From: Galaxea fascicularis
Lineage: Eukaryota > Cnidaria > Anthozoa > Scleractinia > Euphylliidae
Assembly: GCA_948470475.1 (NCBI GenBank)
Contig: OX419339.1
Span: 1,302,501-1,366,500, forward strand
DNA length: 64,000 nucleotides
Reading direction: 5' to 3'
Position numbers and translations under genes: made by a program. Of the stretch, positions 10,958 to 21,116 are shown piece by piece. Each line of letters begins with the position of its first letter. The first letter of the stretch is position 1. The notes beneath the pieces are model-generated. The model did not search any database. It saw only the letters and a program-made list of their open reading frames with translations, and was not told where the DNA came from.

Positions 10958-12420
10958 GAGCAATTCCATTCGCTCTGACGAAGGGCTAACGCCATCCATC
11001 CATCGGTCCAGTCGTTCGTATTAAGACTCATTGAGTGATAAGGTCATCCCTTCAACTTCAGCCACGAATTTTCAGCTGGTTTGGTAAAATATTCAGATTT
11101 CATGGCGAGTACGCAGCTCAGTCATCAAGGAACTGGCATACCCCCTCAACTGATTAACTCGTAGCTGTGACCGGTAGGGTGTGCCTACAGAAAGCCTGAA
11201 GAAAAAAAATGTTCAGATATGAAGAAACCGATTATGGTTGACTGATCGATCGACTGCCTGCCGGCTTGATTGATTGGTCGGATAGCATACCATACCACTC
11301 CGAATTTTTGCAGGATATTCATGTAGGCTAGATAGAGCAGAGCGCTGTGTAGGCGCGGACCACAGTTCAGCGCGAACTCTGTGTCCTACTCTAACATACC
11401 CTTTGAGTTTTACACGAAAAAACGTGTCAAACGGTTGGCCAATATGGACTGAATCATCTCAACTAAGGCCAGTCAGCTTACACTGATAGTCTGGTGTTCT
11501 CCCGAACTCTTCAAAATAAAATTGAGATGTTTGACAATAAGTCATCTTGGGAGTGAAAAGGCCTGGCGGTGTTCAGTTTCTCCAGAATCCATGGCCCGTG
11601 GAGCAGCTTTTAAAATGCAGGAGCTGCTGCCACCTCTTCAATTGAGAGGAGGGGGCTGACTTGTTAAAAAGCATCTAACACGTAAGCTTTGTGTAGCAGT
11701 TAACATATTTTGTTAACCGAAGAGTCAAGTCATATCCTAGCCGTAACTCGATTCAAGCATTTAATTTAGTTTAACAAATGAGAAAGGATGGCTGTTCCTT
11801 TGTCGTGGTAGCTTGCAAATCAGAGCTTACGGTGACTAGCTGCATGACGAGATCTCAAAAGCCAAATGTTTACAAAACCCACGAGACAACTGCTGCTGAC
11901 GGCGTTAAATGTGATCATGGGGGATTGTTTCCATTCTCCCCGTGTCGAGCGTAAATTAAGAGTGACACAAAAACAAACGAAATGAGAAACAATACTTTCC
12001 ATGTCAGTTCTGCGGATGTTAGTTTCACCAGCGAAAGACAACAACTAAGTGCAGAATTTATAAGTCGTTCCGTCGACTTGGTAATGGTAATGGTGACACA
12101 GGATTGAAACAGACAGATCATAAGTTTGATGCTTTAGGCAAGGTCCGCCTGCTGCAGCCGACCACTATTGTTCCGGGTAAGTACTTTTTTTCATGTCTTT
12201 TACTTAATATTTTTATTTTTTCCAGAAGAGGTGATTGGGGGGAGGGGGGAGGGGGGTGGTGCGCCCCGACCCCTCCCTGGCCTCTAATTTTGCTAGAAAG
12301 TTTCAAGACACTCAATAATATCGTAGAAGTAGGTAGAAGTCGGTAGAGGATCGTCTGGCCCGGCCACTGGCACAAATCTAGAGTTGCGCATTGCGAGACT
12401 CAACTAAGAACTAAGAACTA
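10958..12420. other. Intergenic, no gene seen
   Basis: Anonymous DNA between two retrotransposon remnants. A G-rich patch at about 12230-12260 is the only striking composition. Confidence 0.4.
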
Positions 12421-12424
12421 ACCA

Positions 12425-13783
12425 ATTAAATCCGTCTAAGGCGTGTGGACCGGATGATGTACCCGGCTACTGCGGGAGTTCTCTGATCTTCTCGCTTACC
12501 CTGTATGTAGTATAATTAATGCGTCCCTACAAGCACAGGGCCTTCCTACCACGCGGAAGTGCGCGGACGTATCTCCACTACCCAAGAAAAAGAAGGTTGA
12601 TGATTTGAAAACAGATCTGAGACCGAATCTCTCTTACCGCCTGTTTATCGAAAGACGCTGAGGATTGTGCGGTACATGATAACATAAAGCCTGCTGTTCT
12701 CAAGATCTAGGACCCGAATCAGTATAGCGCGGTACCCAATTCAACCACCACACAGGTCCTCGTACACATGGTCCACAGCTGGGCTACAGCGACACTCAGA
12801 CGGCAATAGCTCTACGATGAGTACTGTGCCTTTCGATTATCGGAAAGCATTCCATCTAATCGACCATAGGATACTTGTTGATAAATAACGTAAATTAGCC
12901 TTGGCAACCAGTGATTTTTTGTCCGGGCGTTTTCAGCGGATTAAGCTAGCTGAGGAATGTTACTCCAAGTGGGGCTCTGTCCCCTCTGGAGCCCCCCAGG
13001 GGACAAAGTTAGGGCCTTGGTTGTTCCTTATTTTGATTAATGATCTAAGTTTTCATGGAAATTTGAACGCCCAACTCTGGAAGTATGTCGATGACACCAC
13101 AACGTCAGAAGTAGTTGCTAAACGTGGTGCGAGCAATGCACAACATATGGCAGACTGTGTAGCTCAGTGGTCCTCAGATATTCAACTAAATAGCGTTAAG
13201 TGTAAAGAACTAAAATCTCCTTCACTAAAAAGCAGTTTGAGTTCCATCCTTTTCTCGTAAATGGTAACCAGCTCGAAGTAGTTAGAAGCCGAAGCTGCTG
13301 GGTGTGATTATTACAAGCGCTTTGTCATGGAATGAGCCCCTTAGCGAAACTATAAAAGAAGGCGTCTAAACGTTTGTATTTCTTAGTTCAGCTTAAACCA
13401 GCAAGGCTTCCATGTAGGAATTTAGTTCTCTTTCATGTATTAGATCAATCCTAGTTTATGCATTGCCTGTATTCTTCTATGCTCTGCCCGCGTGTTTACG
13501 GCGTGAGCAGGAGCGGGTCCAAAAAAGGGCATTGTCAATCATTTGCCCCACTCTGTTTTACGAAACTGGTATTGCAACCATTATTTCATATGGCGAGGAA
13601 ATATGTGATAAGGTTTTTATCGCCGGCCTTCGCAACAAGGATAACAAACTTAACAAGTTATTAACTGAAGCCAATAAGGCTCCATACTCACTAAGAAGTC
13701 AACTACACTTTGTACTTCAAAAGTGGAAAACGGACCGTTTTAAGAACATTTTTGTATTATCATCGTGCCTAAAGTACAATTAA
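12425..13783 (+). mobile_element. Second decayed CR1-like non-LTR retrotransposon
   Basis: Broken frames encode VPSGAPQGTKLGPWLFLILI followed by an active-site-like YVDDTT (about 13084-13101), and a C-terminal segment at 13463-13783 with REQERVQKRALSII. The region at 12430-12900 has remnants of the earlier reverse transcriptase domain (for example PDDVPGYC). Several frameshifts and stops; not functional. It differs in sequence from the element at 9418, so it is a different family or an older copy. Confidence 0.75.
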
Positions 13784-14178
13784 CGATTCGCTTTTAATGA
13801 TTTTATATATTATATGCATGAATTTTAATCTTGATATAGTGTAAATATATAAATTCTATTACGTATTCTATTATTCTATTATCTATCTATCTTGAAAATA
13901 TTTTCCTCGGTAATGGCGTGCTTTCTGCTGCTGCCATGAACAGCCAGCAACGCAAGTTGTGTAATTCCCAGGGAGAATACCATACCGACCAACGATTGTA
14001 GCCTGAAGTAGTTGTTATTTCGAGAACTATTCTATTTGCTAAATAACTTGAAAAAACATAAGTTGCTTCCTGTTAATAATTAAATATAGCTTTCTTTAAC
14101 TGATTGATCGTGTACACGGTTTCATAAAAATATTTTTTGTTAGAAAATAAAAGACAAGAAATCCATTCAATCCATCAT
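13784..14178. other. AT-rich intergenic, no gene seen
   Basis: Contains short TATC/ATTC microsatellite stretches around 13860-13895. No gene recognised. Confidence 0.4.
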
Positions 14179-14480
14179 CTTAAATGTGCAAATTAGCCAG
14201 TAGTCATTATAGATTTTACTACTTATCAGACTATCAGATAAGGTGAACAAAATATCTCTTTGTATATTTGCATATCTCAAAACGTTTTAATTCTGAAAAG
14301 GAACGATATACGTCAAGTCATTTATGGCATGCTTTTTCATTCTTTTGAAGGAGAATACAAGCTTAAAGGTACAAAAGCTTTTTAACTCAAGAACGTTGTT
14401 TTAAAGCAAATAATTTTTCAGATCATCAGATTATTGTCTAACCAGCCAATGAAATTAAAATTGACAACACCACCTGTCTA
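14179..14480. repeat. Direct repeat, copy A, upstream of the PRRT-like gene
   Basis: Diverged direct copy of 14853-15124. Shared blocks in the same order include CTTAAATRTGCAAATT, CTCAAAACGTTTTAA-type, ACATTGTTTTAAA-type and CAACCAGCCAATGAAA-type sequence, ending in ACACCACCTGTC or ATATCACCTGTC. Confidence 0.65.
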
Positions 14481-14852
14481 AATATTTTTCTAGCTTCCAC
14501 TAATAAAAAGGTTCTGTTTATGTAGAATCATGCCTTAAATCACTAGCAACCATTCTTTTTTTAAATCTTATTCCAATCGTTTGATCTTCCTGCTGGCATA
14601 ACTGGCAGCTGACAAAGTGGAATTGCGGACTGTGCCAGGGTTATTATCAACGACATTAATTTGTTTTCATGCAGCGGAGGTAGTTTCACGTTGAAAATCA
14701 CTCTATATGCTAAATACCTTAGGGAAATAACAATGCTTGCTTTTCGTAAATAATTATAGACATCTACAGGTTCGGTCACGTACGGCTTCATTACATGAAT
14801 TTTCTCAGTTTAGACAATAACATTTAGACAGAAATTCATCAGTCAAGCTTTT

Positions 14853-15124
14853 ATCTTAAATATGCAAATTTAAGCAGACCTCATGTACAGATGTCAGTAT
14901 GTCCGACAAAGGGAAGATATCTCTCCGTTTACTTGAACATTTCAAAACGTTTTAACTCTGAAAGGAAACAATTTGTGTCAATTATTGCGCCTCATTTTTA
15001 TTAAGCTTTTATACTCATCAACAACATTGTTTTAAAAGCAAAGACCTTTCTAGTTCATCTGAATATTGCCTAAACAAATCGATATAACCAGCCAATGAAA
15101 CACTAAGTGACAATATCACCTGTC
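14853..15124. repeat. Direct repeat, copy B, immediately upstream of the PRRT-like gene
   Basis: Second copy of the repeat at 14179-14480, ending 100 bp before the ATG of the gene at 15225. It therefore overlaps the probable promoter or 5' UTR. Confidence 0.65.
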
Positions 15125-15224
15125 CTGGCGGACGGAATTACTTAATGACCATACAACAGCCCCACTCTAATTTCCCAGAGCTTCAACTCAAGGCAAGACG
15201 AGGCATTTCGCATCATTCAGCTTG

Positions 15225-16184
15225 ATGGAAGCAGATGACAATCCTTGGCCAGAACCTGTTCCAAACTGGCCTCAAGCTAAACAAACTTGGAGCTGGTTCT
15301 GGCCATTTCATATATATTTCTTCACAGTGTGGTATTGTCTCGTCATTATTCGTGGGTTTTACGTATTGTTAACGCAAGGGAAAGCGTACTTTCGGAGCAA
15401 GAATCATCGGTTTTTTATGAATTTGCTTCTTTTGGCATTTGGAACACTTCGTCTCGGGTTTTTTATTTGGGATCCGTACGGTTCTGATCCAGACCACACG
15501 AAGGTAGAACTGGTCGTGTGCATCATAACATTTGGCATTGGAACGGCTTGTTTAACATCAGCATTCAGTGTTTTATTGTTAATCGTGCTGGAAAGCACTC
15601 GAATATCTCTAGCACCGAGCAAGTTTCAAAACCGATCATTTCTTCTGGGGGTTTACGCTATGAATGTACTGTATGTTGTCGTGTCTGACCTAGTTGTGGC
15701 ACATCTTGAAGAGGCTAAAGTCTTGATTTTGATTTGCCAAATCACCTTCGCTCTCTGGGGAATTCTTATTGCTTCGGGATACGCCTCAGCTGCATTCAGA
15801 TTATGGCGGAACCTCAAAGCCTCCCGTCATGCATCTCAATATGACCCCAGTCTCGCGGTCGAGGGTAAAAAAGTCACAAAACTGGTAACACTTTTGTGCC
15901 TAGCGTCAGCATGCGGTGTGGTTTTGTTCTCTACAGTTGTGTACTCAGCACTCGGTGATACAGGTGTCTTAAATGACGCTGGGGAAGTCAGTAATTGGCC
16001 GTGGATTGCAGTACAGACACTTCTCAGGGGATGCGAGGCGTTCATAAGCCTGTTTATATTCCTGATTGCCCTGAGGACCAACTCTTCCTCGAGGACCCAA
16101 CACAACCGAGTTGACAGACTAGAAATTAAGAATTCACCGAGTGAAGAGAAAAGATTCGAAACCTCTGTAGGTTGCACTGTCTGA
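15225..16184 (+). CDS. Intronless seven-pass membrane protein, PRRT3/PRRT4-like domain, 319 aa
   Basis: The ATG is at 15225 and the TGA ends at 16184. Seven hydrophobic segments can be drawn at roughly residues 25-48, 65-88, 98-122, 135-158, 165-188, 215-240 and 255-282. The block NLLLLAFGTLRLGFFIWDPY and the following TSAFSVLLLIVLESTRISL are very like the C-terminal membrane domain of vertebrate proline-rich transmembrane proteins PRRT3/PRRT4, where an R...DPYG motif lies in the same position. The proline-rich extracellular part of those proteins is absent here, with only a short N-terminus rich in W and P. Class A GPCR signatures (DRY, NPxxY) are absent. Molecular role unknown. The C-terminal tail is polar with many serines. 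Confidence 0.68.
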   Translation: MEADDNPWPEPVPNWPQAKQTWSWFWPFHIYFFTVWYCLVIIRGFYVLLTQGKAYFRSKNHRFFMNLLLLAFGTLRLGFFIWDPYGSDPDHTKVELVVCIITFGIGTACLTSAFSVLLLIVLESTRISLAPSKFQNRSFLLGVYAMNVLYVVVSDLVVAHLEEAKVLILICQITFALWGILIASGYASAAFRLWRNLKASRHASQYDPSLAVEGKKVTKLVTLLCLASACGVVLFSTVVYSALGDTGVLNDAGEVSNWPWIAVQTLLRGCEAFISLFIFLIALRTNSSSRTQHNRVDRLEIKNSPSEEKRFETSVGCTV

Positions 16185-16506
16185 ATCAAATAACAAATAA
16201 TTAATGATGACTTGCTGATCGCCAAGGGAACGGAACAAACAGTTTAAATTTTTAAATATGTTTCACTTATAAACAGACAATATTTTTCTCAGTATTCATC
16301 ACTGAACGGGAAAAAAAACAACTTTCGACATTCATTTTGTTATTTTTCTCGATCATGATGGACGGCTTACAACGGAGCACAGAGCACCACGGTGTGTGTC
16401 CTGGATGGTGTTAACACGATGTTGCTTGTTATCTGTACGCTTACGTTGTGCTCCATTCCCATTACTCACACAAACCATTAAGATTATTTTAGCGAAAACA
16501 ATAGAG

Positions 16507-16692
16507 TTTTTAGCTTGTAGATTTTGTTTTCCCATTGTAGACCACGTGATGTTACCCTAGACAACTGTTTCTTTGAAATTTCGCCAAATTCACGTGCATA
16601 TGTAAGCATAATTTATGAAAAGACAAAAAGCAAATTCCCTTGAGAAGATCACATGGTCTACATTGGGAAAACAAAATTCGACAAGCTAAAAA
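16507..16692. repeat. Foldback (MITE-like) element
   Basis: TTTAGCTTGTAGATTTTGTT with following bases at 16508-16550 is matched inverted at 16648-16690, giving arms of about 43 bp with few mismatches and a loop of about 100 bp. No coding capacity. Confidence 0.65.
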
Positions 16693-17383
16693 GGTCTATT
16701 ACCACGAGATAGGTGAATTTTACATTTGCGTGCTGAGTGACCTGGCCTTTGGGTTGAAACGAGGCAGAATGAAAGAAGTGTCCAGCCTCGCTTATATTCA
16801 AAGACCAGGTCACTGAACATACGACTGTGAAATGGGCTATCGCTGCCTCACAACGACTTCCGTTACACTTTTTTTGTACCTCGAGTGCATTATCATTACA
16901 GTGTACATACAACACCTGCTACGTGAAAAATACAAATTCCCGTTTGGTTTGGTCTTGCTTTTCTTCACTCTGTGATTGGTTGACAAAAATCGCGCCACTT
17001 TCTCAGCCAATGAGAAACAAAACCAAAACCAATCGCTATTTGCATGCAGGCATTTTCCCGCGGACCTTATTTTATTAATGTTGCCAATTGCCGCCCATGC
17101 TTTTTGTTTCGCATATTTAAGTAAAATGCAGTTCTGCATGACATATCCAGATTTGAAGAATTTTTTATTGTCCAGTTTTTCATTATTCACGAAAGATCTC
17201 CTTTGCGATGAGGTTATTGAAACTTCAATGGTAAATCACAGATGCAGAAAACACGACAAATCTTCGGAATTTTTTCTTTACCTTTGAGGTTAAACCGTTG
17301 AACAATTATGTGCTCTTGACAAAATAAAACCTATATATTACTGCTTCTGTCCCATTTTTGTAAACAGTAGTCAGACCACTGTG

Positions 17384-17606
17384 GAGGGGGGGGGGGGAGG
17401 AACAGGGGAGTAAATCTCCCTTCTCCCTACTTTCTGAGCCAATTTCTCCCTCCTCCCTACTCATCCGGGTCCATCCAGTTCAATTCTCCCTACTCCCAAC
17501 TTTTCTTTTTCTCCCTCCTCCCTACTTTTCCCCCCTATTTATCCCTCCTCCCAACTTTTTTTTGGGCCATTTCTCCCTCCTCCCTATTCTGTTCCTCCCC
17601 CGTCAC
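17384..17606. repeat. C-rich minisatellite (TTTCTCCCTCCTCCCTACTT-type units)
   Basis: Irregular units built from CTCCCTCCTCCCTACTTTT repeat about six times, with a run of G at 17383-17399 at the left edge. The G-rich complement could form quadruplexes. Confidence 0.75.
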
Positions 17607-19420
17607 TGTATGACCACAGCCTAGAAACGGTTGCCAATCACTGGGATAGAAAAAATTCCCTGGCATTTCCCTCACTTTTCACTGACCATCCAAAAAATAT
17701 TCTTGGGCAATAAACCAGCAAATCAATTGAAACGAAAACACTTTTACTAGCCAAACGTAAAATTCCCTTATTTTTCACTGACTTTCATTGGCAGAGTGTA
17801 GAAAGTCCCTGATTTTTCCCTGACCGTGGCAACCTTGATACTATTTAGCTGATGTCTGATATTATAGTTCTGCCGGGTGCACCTTCCAATGGATGTATAT
17901 TGCTGCCTTCATAGTGCATGCGCAGAACTCAGAATTTTTGCGTACCCGCCGAATTTTTCAGGAAAGTGGAAAAATTGCTTTAAAACAGTTATTGAACAGC
18001 AACATTTATTTAGCAATCAGAGCAATCGTTAAAGATCTTTTCTGTGAAACTCTTGGAGAATTGGTCAAAATGTCCAAATTAGTCTTGTCCATTGCTGGTT
18101 TGCATAAGACGTCATGACGGCCATGTTTGTGGTCAAGAACAATAGTCTGTCTCTCCGCTGGGAACTAAACTTTATTTTCATGCAAATTCTGAGGAAAAAT
18201 TGTATTGTATTGAGTATCAACATGGTCGCCTTGTCATGTGGTTGAGAACGAAAAGGCCAACAGCGAGATTAACGTTTGAGTTCCAATAACACTTTAGAAG
18301 TCATGCGACAAGAGTGAGCGTGTAATTTACCATAAAAATCAAGAGACGTTTCCAAACCACGCGAATTTGATATTGGACGCTAGCGGGCAACTCCACGTAG
18401 TTACGCATATTGGTATGTCTGTGAATGCTCAATGACCAGGATCAAGGACCGTCTGATATAAGCAAAGTATAAAGCTCGGTCAAGATATTTTAGGAAATTA
18501 AACACCAATCAGTCCCGGGCAATCAGCTCCCACTTCTTTGGGAATGGCGTAATCGCTGTCAACTGCTGAATCATTTACGACTGGCAATTAATCAACACAG
18601 AGACTAAAACAATACACTAACAAATACAAATTTCCAAACAAGAAATAACATACTTGAAGCGTGCATTCAATCCTCTAAAGTATCATTTTTGTTTTACTTC
18701 CTACACATCGCTTTTTGTGTGTAATTAACCGAATGGCAATCGTTGCACCGAGAGAATAAAAAAAAACCCGCCATTAACCGTTTTATAATTAACGCTCTTA
18801 AAATTGTGATAATTAAGCAGGGGATGACTTCAGCTTAAGCGTTCATTAGCGCTGTTGATATGTAGAGATTCGCTTTTCATATTAAAATTTTTGCGAACCA
18901 ATATCTGTCTGCGCAAACAACTCACAATTCAGCAGAATTAATTTGCCAGGCGTTCCTTTTTGAGGTCGGTGGATAAAGTAAAATTTTCAGGTTTGATGTT
19001 TTTACTTCTGTAAAACGAAAACTTACGAACTTGAAAAGAAAACCCGTCTGAGTACGAAACGGACAAATCTTCATCGAAAGGAAAAGAACACTCCAGTTTT
19101 CAAAATTCGCTGCGTACATCGTACCAAATATTGTACTCTTCTCCGATGAAGTGGATTTAGCTTGCGTAAAATTTACGTATGTACAGTTTTGTCATTTGAA
19201 ACAGCACGCTGGTGAAAACACACTGTTGAAGACGAAGAAAAGCTTGACGTTTTGGGGTTTGTAAACTTGTGTGGGAACCATTCAGTTTGGGCACGTAAAT
19301 GAATCTGGTTTAGGATGAACTGAATCAAATAAGGCGTACTGATGCTACTTTGCCCCGGACAACTTGAAATTTTCCGCCGACAAAGATATTGCGACTGTGG
19401 AGATACATTTTGTCGATGAA

Positions 19421-19618
19421 ATGGAAGCGTCCGCGACGGTTGAAGCAAGCAACAATGATCAAGCGTTTAGACGATGTGAAAGGAAGGGAAGACGTGGAGC
19501 CTGCATTGATACAGATATTGTGAGTGATAAACTTCAAGATCTCATTCAGAAGTCGGAGAAATTAGTCTTGGACGAGGGACAAAGTTCGCAATCGACTGAA
19601 GATGAAAAAAAGGCATAG
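19421..19618 (+). CDS. PKI-like cAMP-dependent protein kinase inhibitor, 65 aa
   Basis: ATG at 19421 (gaaATGg) and TAG at 19616-19618. The protein contains FRRCERKGRRGACID at residues 16-30. Aligned on the pseudosubstrate alanine, the spacing equals that of vertebrate PKI: Phe at P-11, Arg at P-6, Arg-Arg at P-3/P-2, Ala at P0. A helix-forming Leu-rich stretch (residues 38-50, LQDLIQKSEKLVL) sits where PKI has its export signal, and an acidic Ser/Thr-rich tail ends the protein, as in PKI. Total length is close to the about 75 residues of PKI. Expected role: binding and inhibiting the PKA catalytic subunit. P+1 is Cys rather than Ile, which is less usual. An out-of-frame ATG lies 5 bp upstream at 19416. 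An upstream exon cannot be excluded. AATAAA at 19824-19829. Confidence 0.62.
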   Translation: MEASATVEASNNDQAFRRCERKGRRGACIDTDIVSDKLQDLIQKSEKLVLDEGQSSQSTEDEKKA

Positions 19619-21116
19619 CTCTGGTAAACAAATTTAACAGGGTTTGTTAATTTAGTTTTATGTTTTTGACAAGCGCATTTATACAGATCCCCCCTGTGAT
19701 CATATAAATCATACAGAGTTAAAGGTTTGTCGATATTGTAGAGCGAGTCGGGATTATCGGCCTGGAAGATTGATAGCTGCTTTCCGGACGTACGTAATAT
19801 GACTGACTGAAGCCAGCTGAGTTTAATAAAAATATTACAGGAAGCTAAAGTAAACTATAATTAAATATCTAATATGTTGAGATTGTTCGACTTGCAAAAG
19901 TTGAAAGTGGAAAAATATGGCCACTTTGCTGTGATATAAATCCGCAACAGACAAACCCAACAGCACCCTGCTAGCAGAGCCTTTCTTAAACCCCGAAAAA
20001 GATAAGACATTTAATGATGATTACAGTTGGCGATGAATATTTATAATCGAATGCTGCTAGATGTATTTGTGATTTTACTGAAATTAAGCATCACACCTGG
20101 GACAGACCAAGGTTGTTTAAAATATGAAGTAAAGCTACTTGGCAAAAAAAATATATATCTATTGATTGTTTATTTTAATTATTTCATGAGAAGATTTTAG
20201 GTTGGTAGGTAGGTAGATGGTTGGGTGGGTTGGTAGGTAGGTAGGTTTGTAGGTAACCTGTGAAGTAAGTAGGTTAGTAAGGTAGGTGGGTGGGTAAGTA
20301 GGTTGGTAGGTGGTTGGGTGGGTAGGTCGGTCGATGGGTGGGTGGGTAAGTAGGTTGGTCGGTGGGTGAGTGGGTAGGTAGGTTGGTAGCTAGGTTGGTT
20401 GGTAGGTGAGTAGGTAGGTAGGTTGGTTCATTCATTAATTCTTTATCCATTCATTCATTCATTTGAATGATTAACTGAGTGAATGTGTTTCCGAGGCTAC
20501 ACCATGAAAACAAATGACATCAACTGATCATATTACAGCGTGTTTGGACCACAAACGGTCAACAGTAAAGGCGGCATGGTATGTGTAATTTTTAAAAACA
20601 AACCTGCACGACCCACTTTTGCGAGCTAATTTTACAGCATTTATTGATACCGACAAAAGTATTTGAAGATACAATGTTTCTGCTAAAGCTAAATTTCAAA
20701 GATTGTTGTCATGGTTAGCGTGAGTCACGTCACTTCGAAGCTAACCTGATTCCCACCATAACGTCAAGAACCCTACTGCAAACAGATTGAATAAAATTGA
20801 AGAGCGCGAATATTAATTGACTGCAAAGTTAGCTGGAGTTATTCAAGACTCTAGGAACGTTGTCCCAAAAAAAATTCTTGCACGCCTGTGACAATTAAAA
20901 TTGTCACGATCACTCGGTTAGTCTTGCCGTTCTCTGATCTTAGAGCCTGGGACCGGCAGCTTTACTTTTTCTTTTCAGACACTGTGATTGGTTCAAACAA
21001 CCCGCGCAATGTGGCCATGCAATCAGATCAGAGCCCACGAGGGACCCTCTTTAGTCATAAAACAACAGGGACAGCCATGAGTAAAAACTGTTTGCTTTTT
21101 CTTGAGGGGCTGTAAA
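19619..21116. other. Intergenic between PKI-like gene and TRIP13 3' end
   Basis: Holds the GGTA/GGTT minisatellite listed separately. On the minus strand an AATAAA at 20645-20640 could end TRIP13 transcripts, about 470 bp past the stop. No gene recognised. Confidence 0.45.
20198..20433. repeat. GGTAGGTTGGTG-type tetranucleotide minisatellite
   Basis: About 230 bp of GGTA, GGTT and GGTG units in irregular order, with ATTC units at the right end (20429-20462). G-rich strand is the plus strand. Confidence 0.9.

Larger units (their letters stand above)
16185..19420. other. Intergenic repeats, no confident gene
   Basis: Includes a foldback sequence at 16507-16692 and a C-rich minisatellite at 17384-17606, listed separately. 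The rest is AT-rich with repeated TTTTCACTGAC motifs around 17660-17830. The 5' part of the PKI-like gene should lie in the last few hundred bases; no upstream coding exon was recognised. Confidence 0.4.

Noticed and set aside
12104..12375. Proline/glycine-rich frames on both strands
   Set aside because: Produced by the G-rich patch at about 12230-12260; no conserved content.
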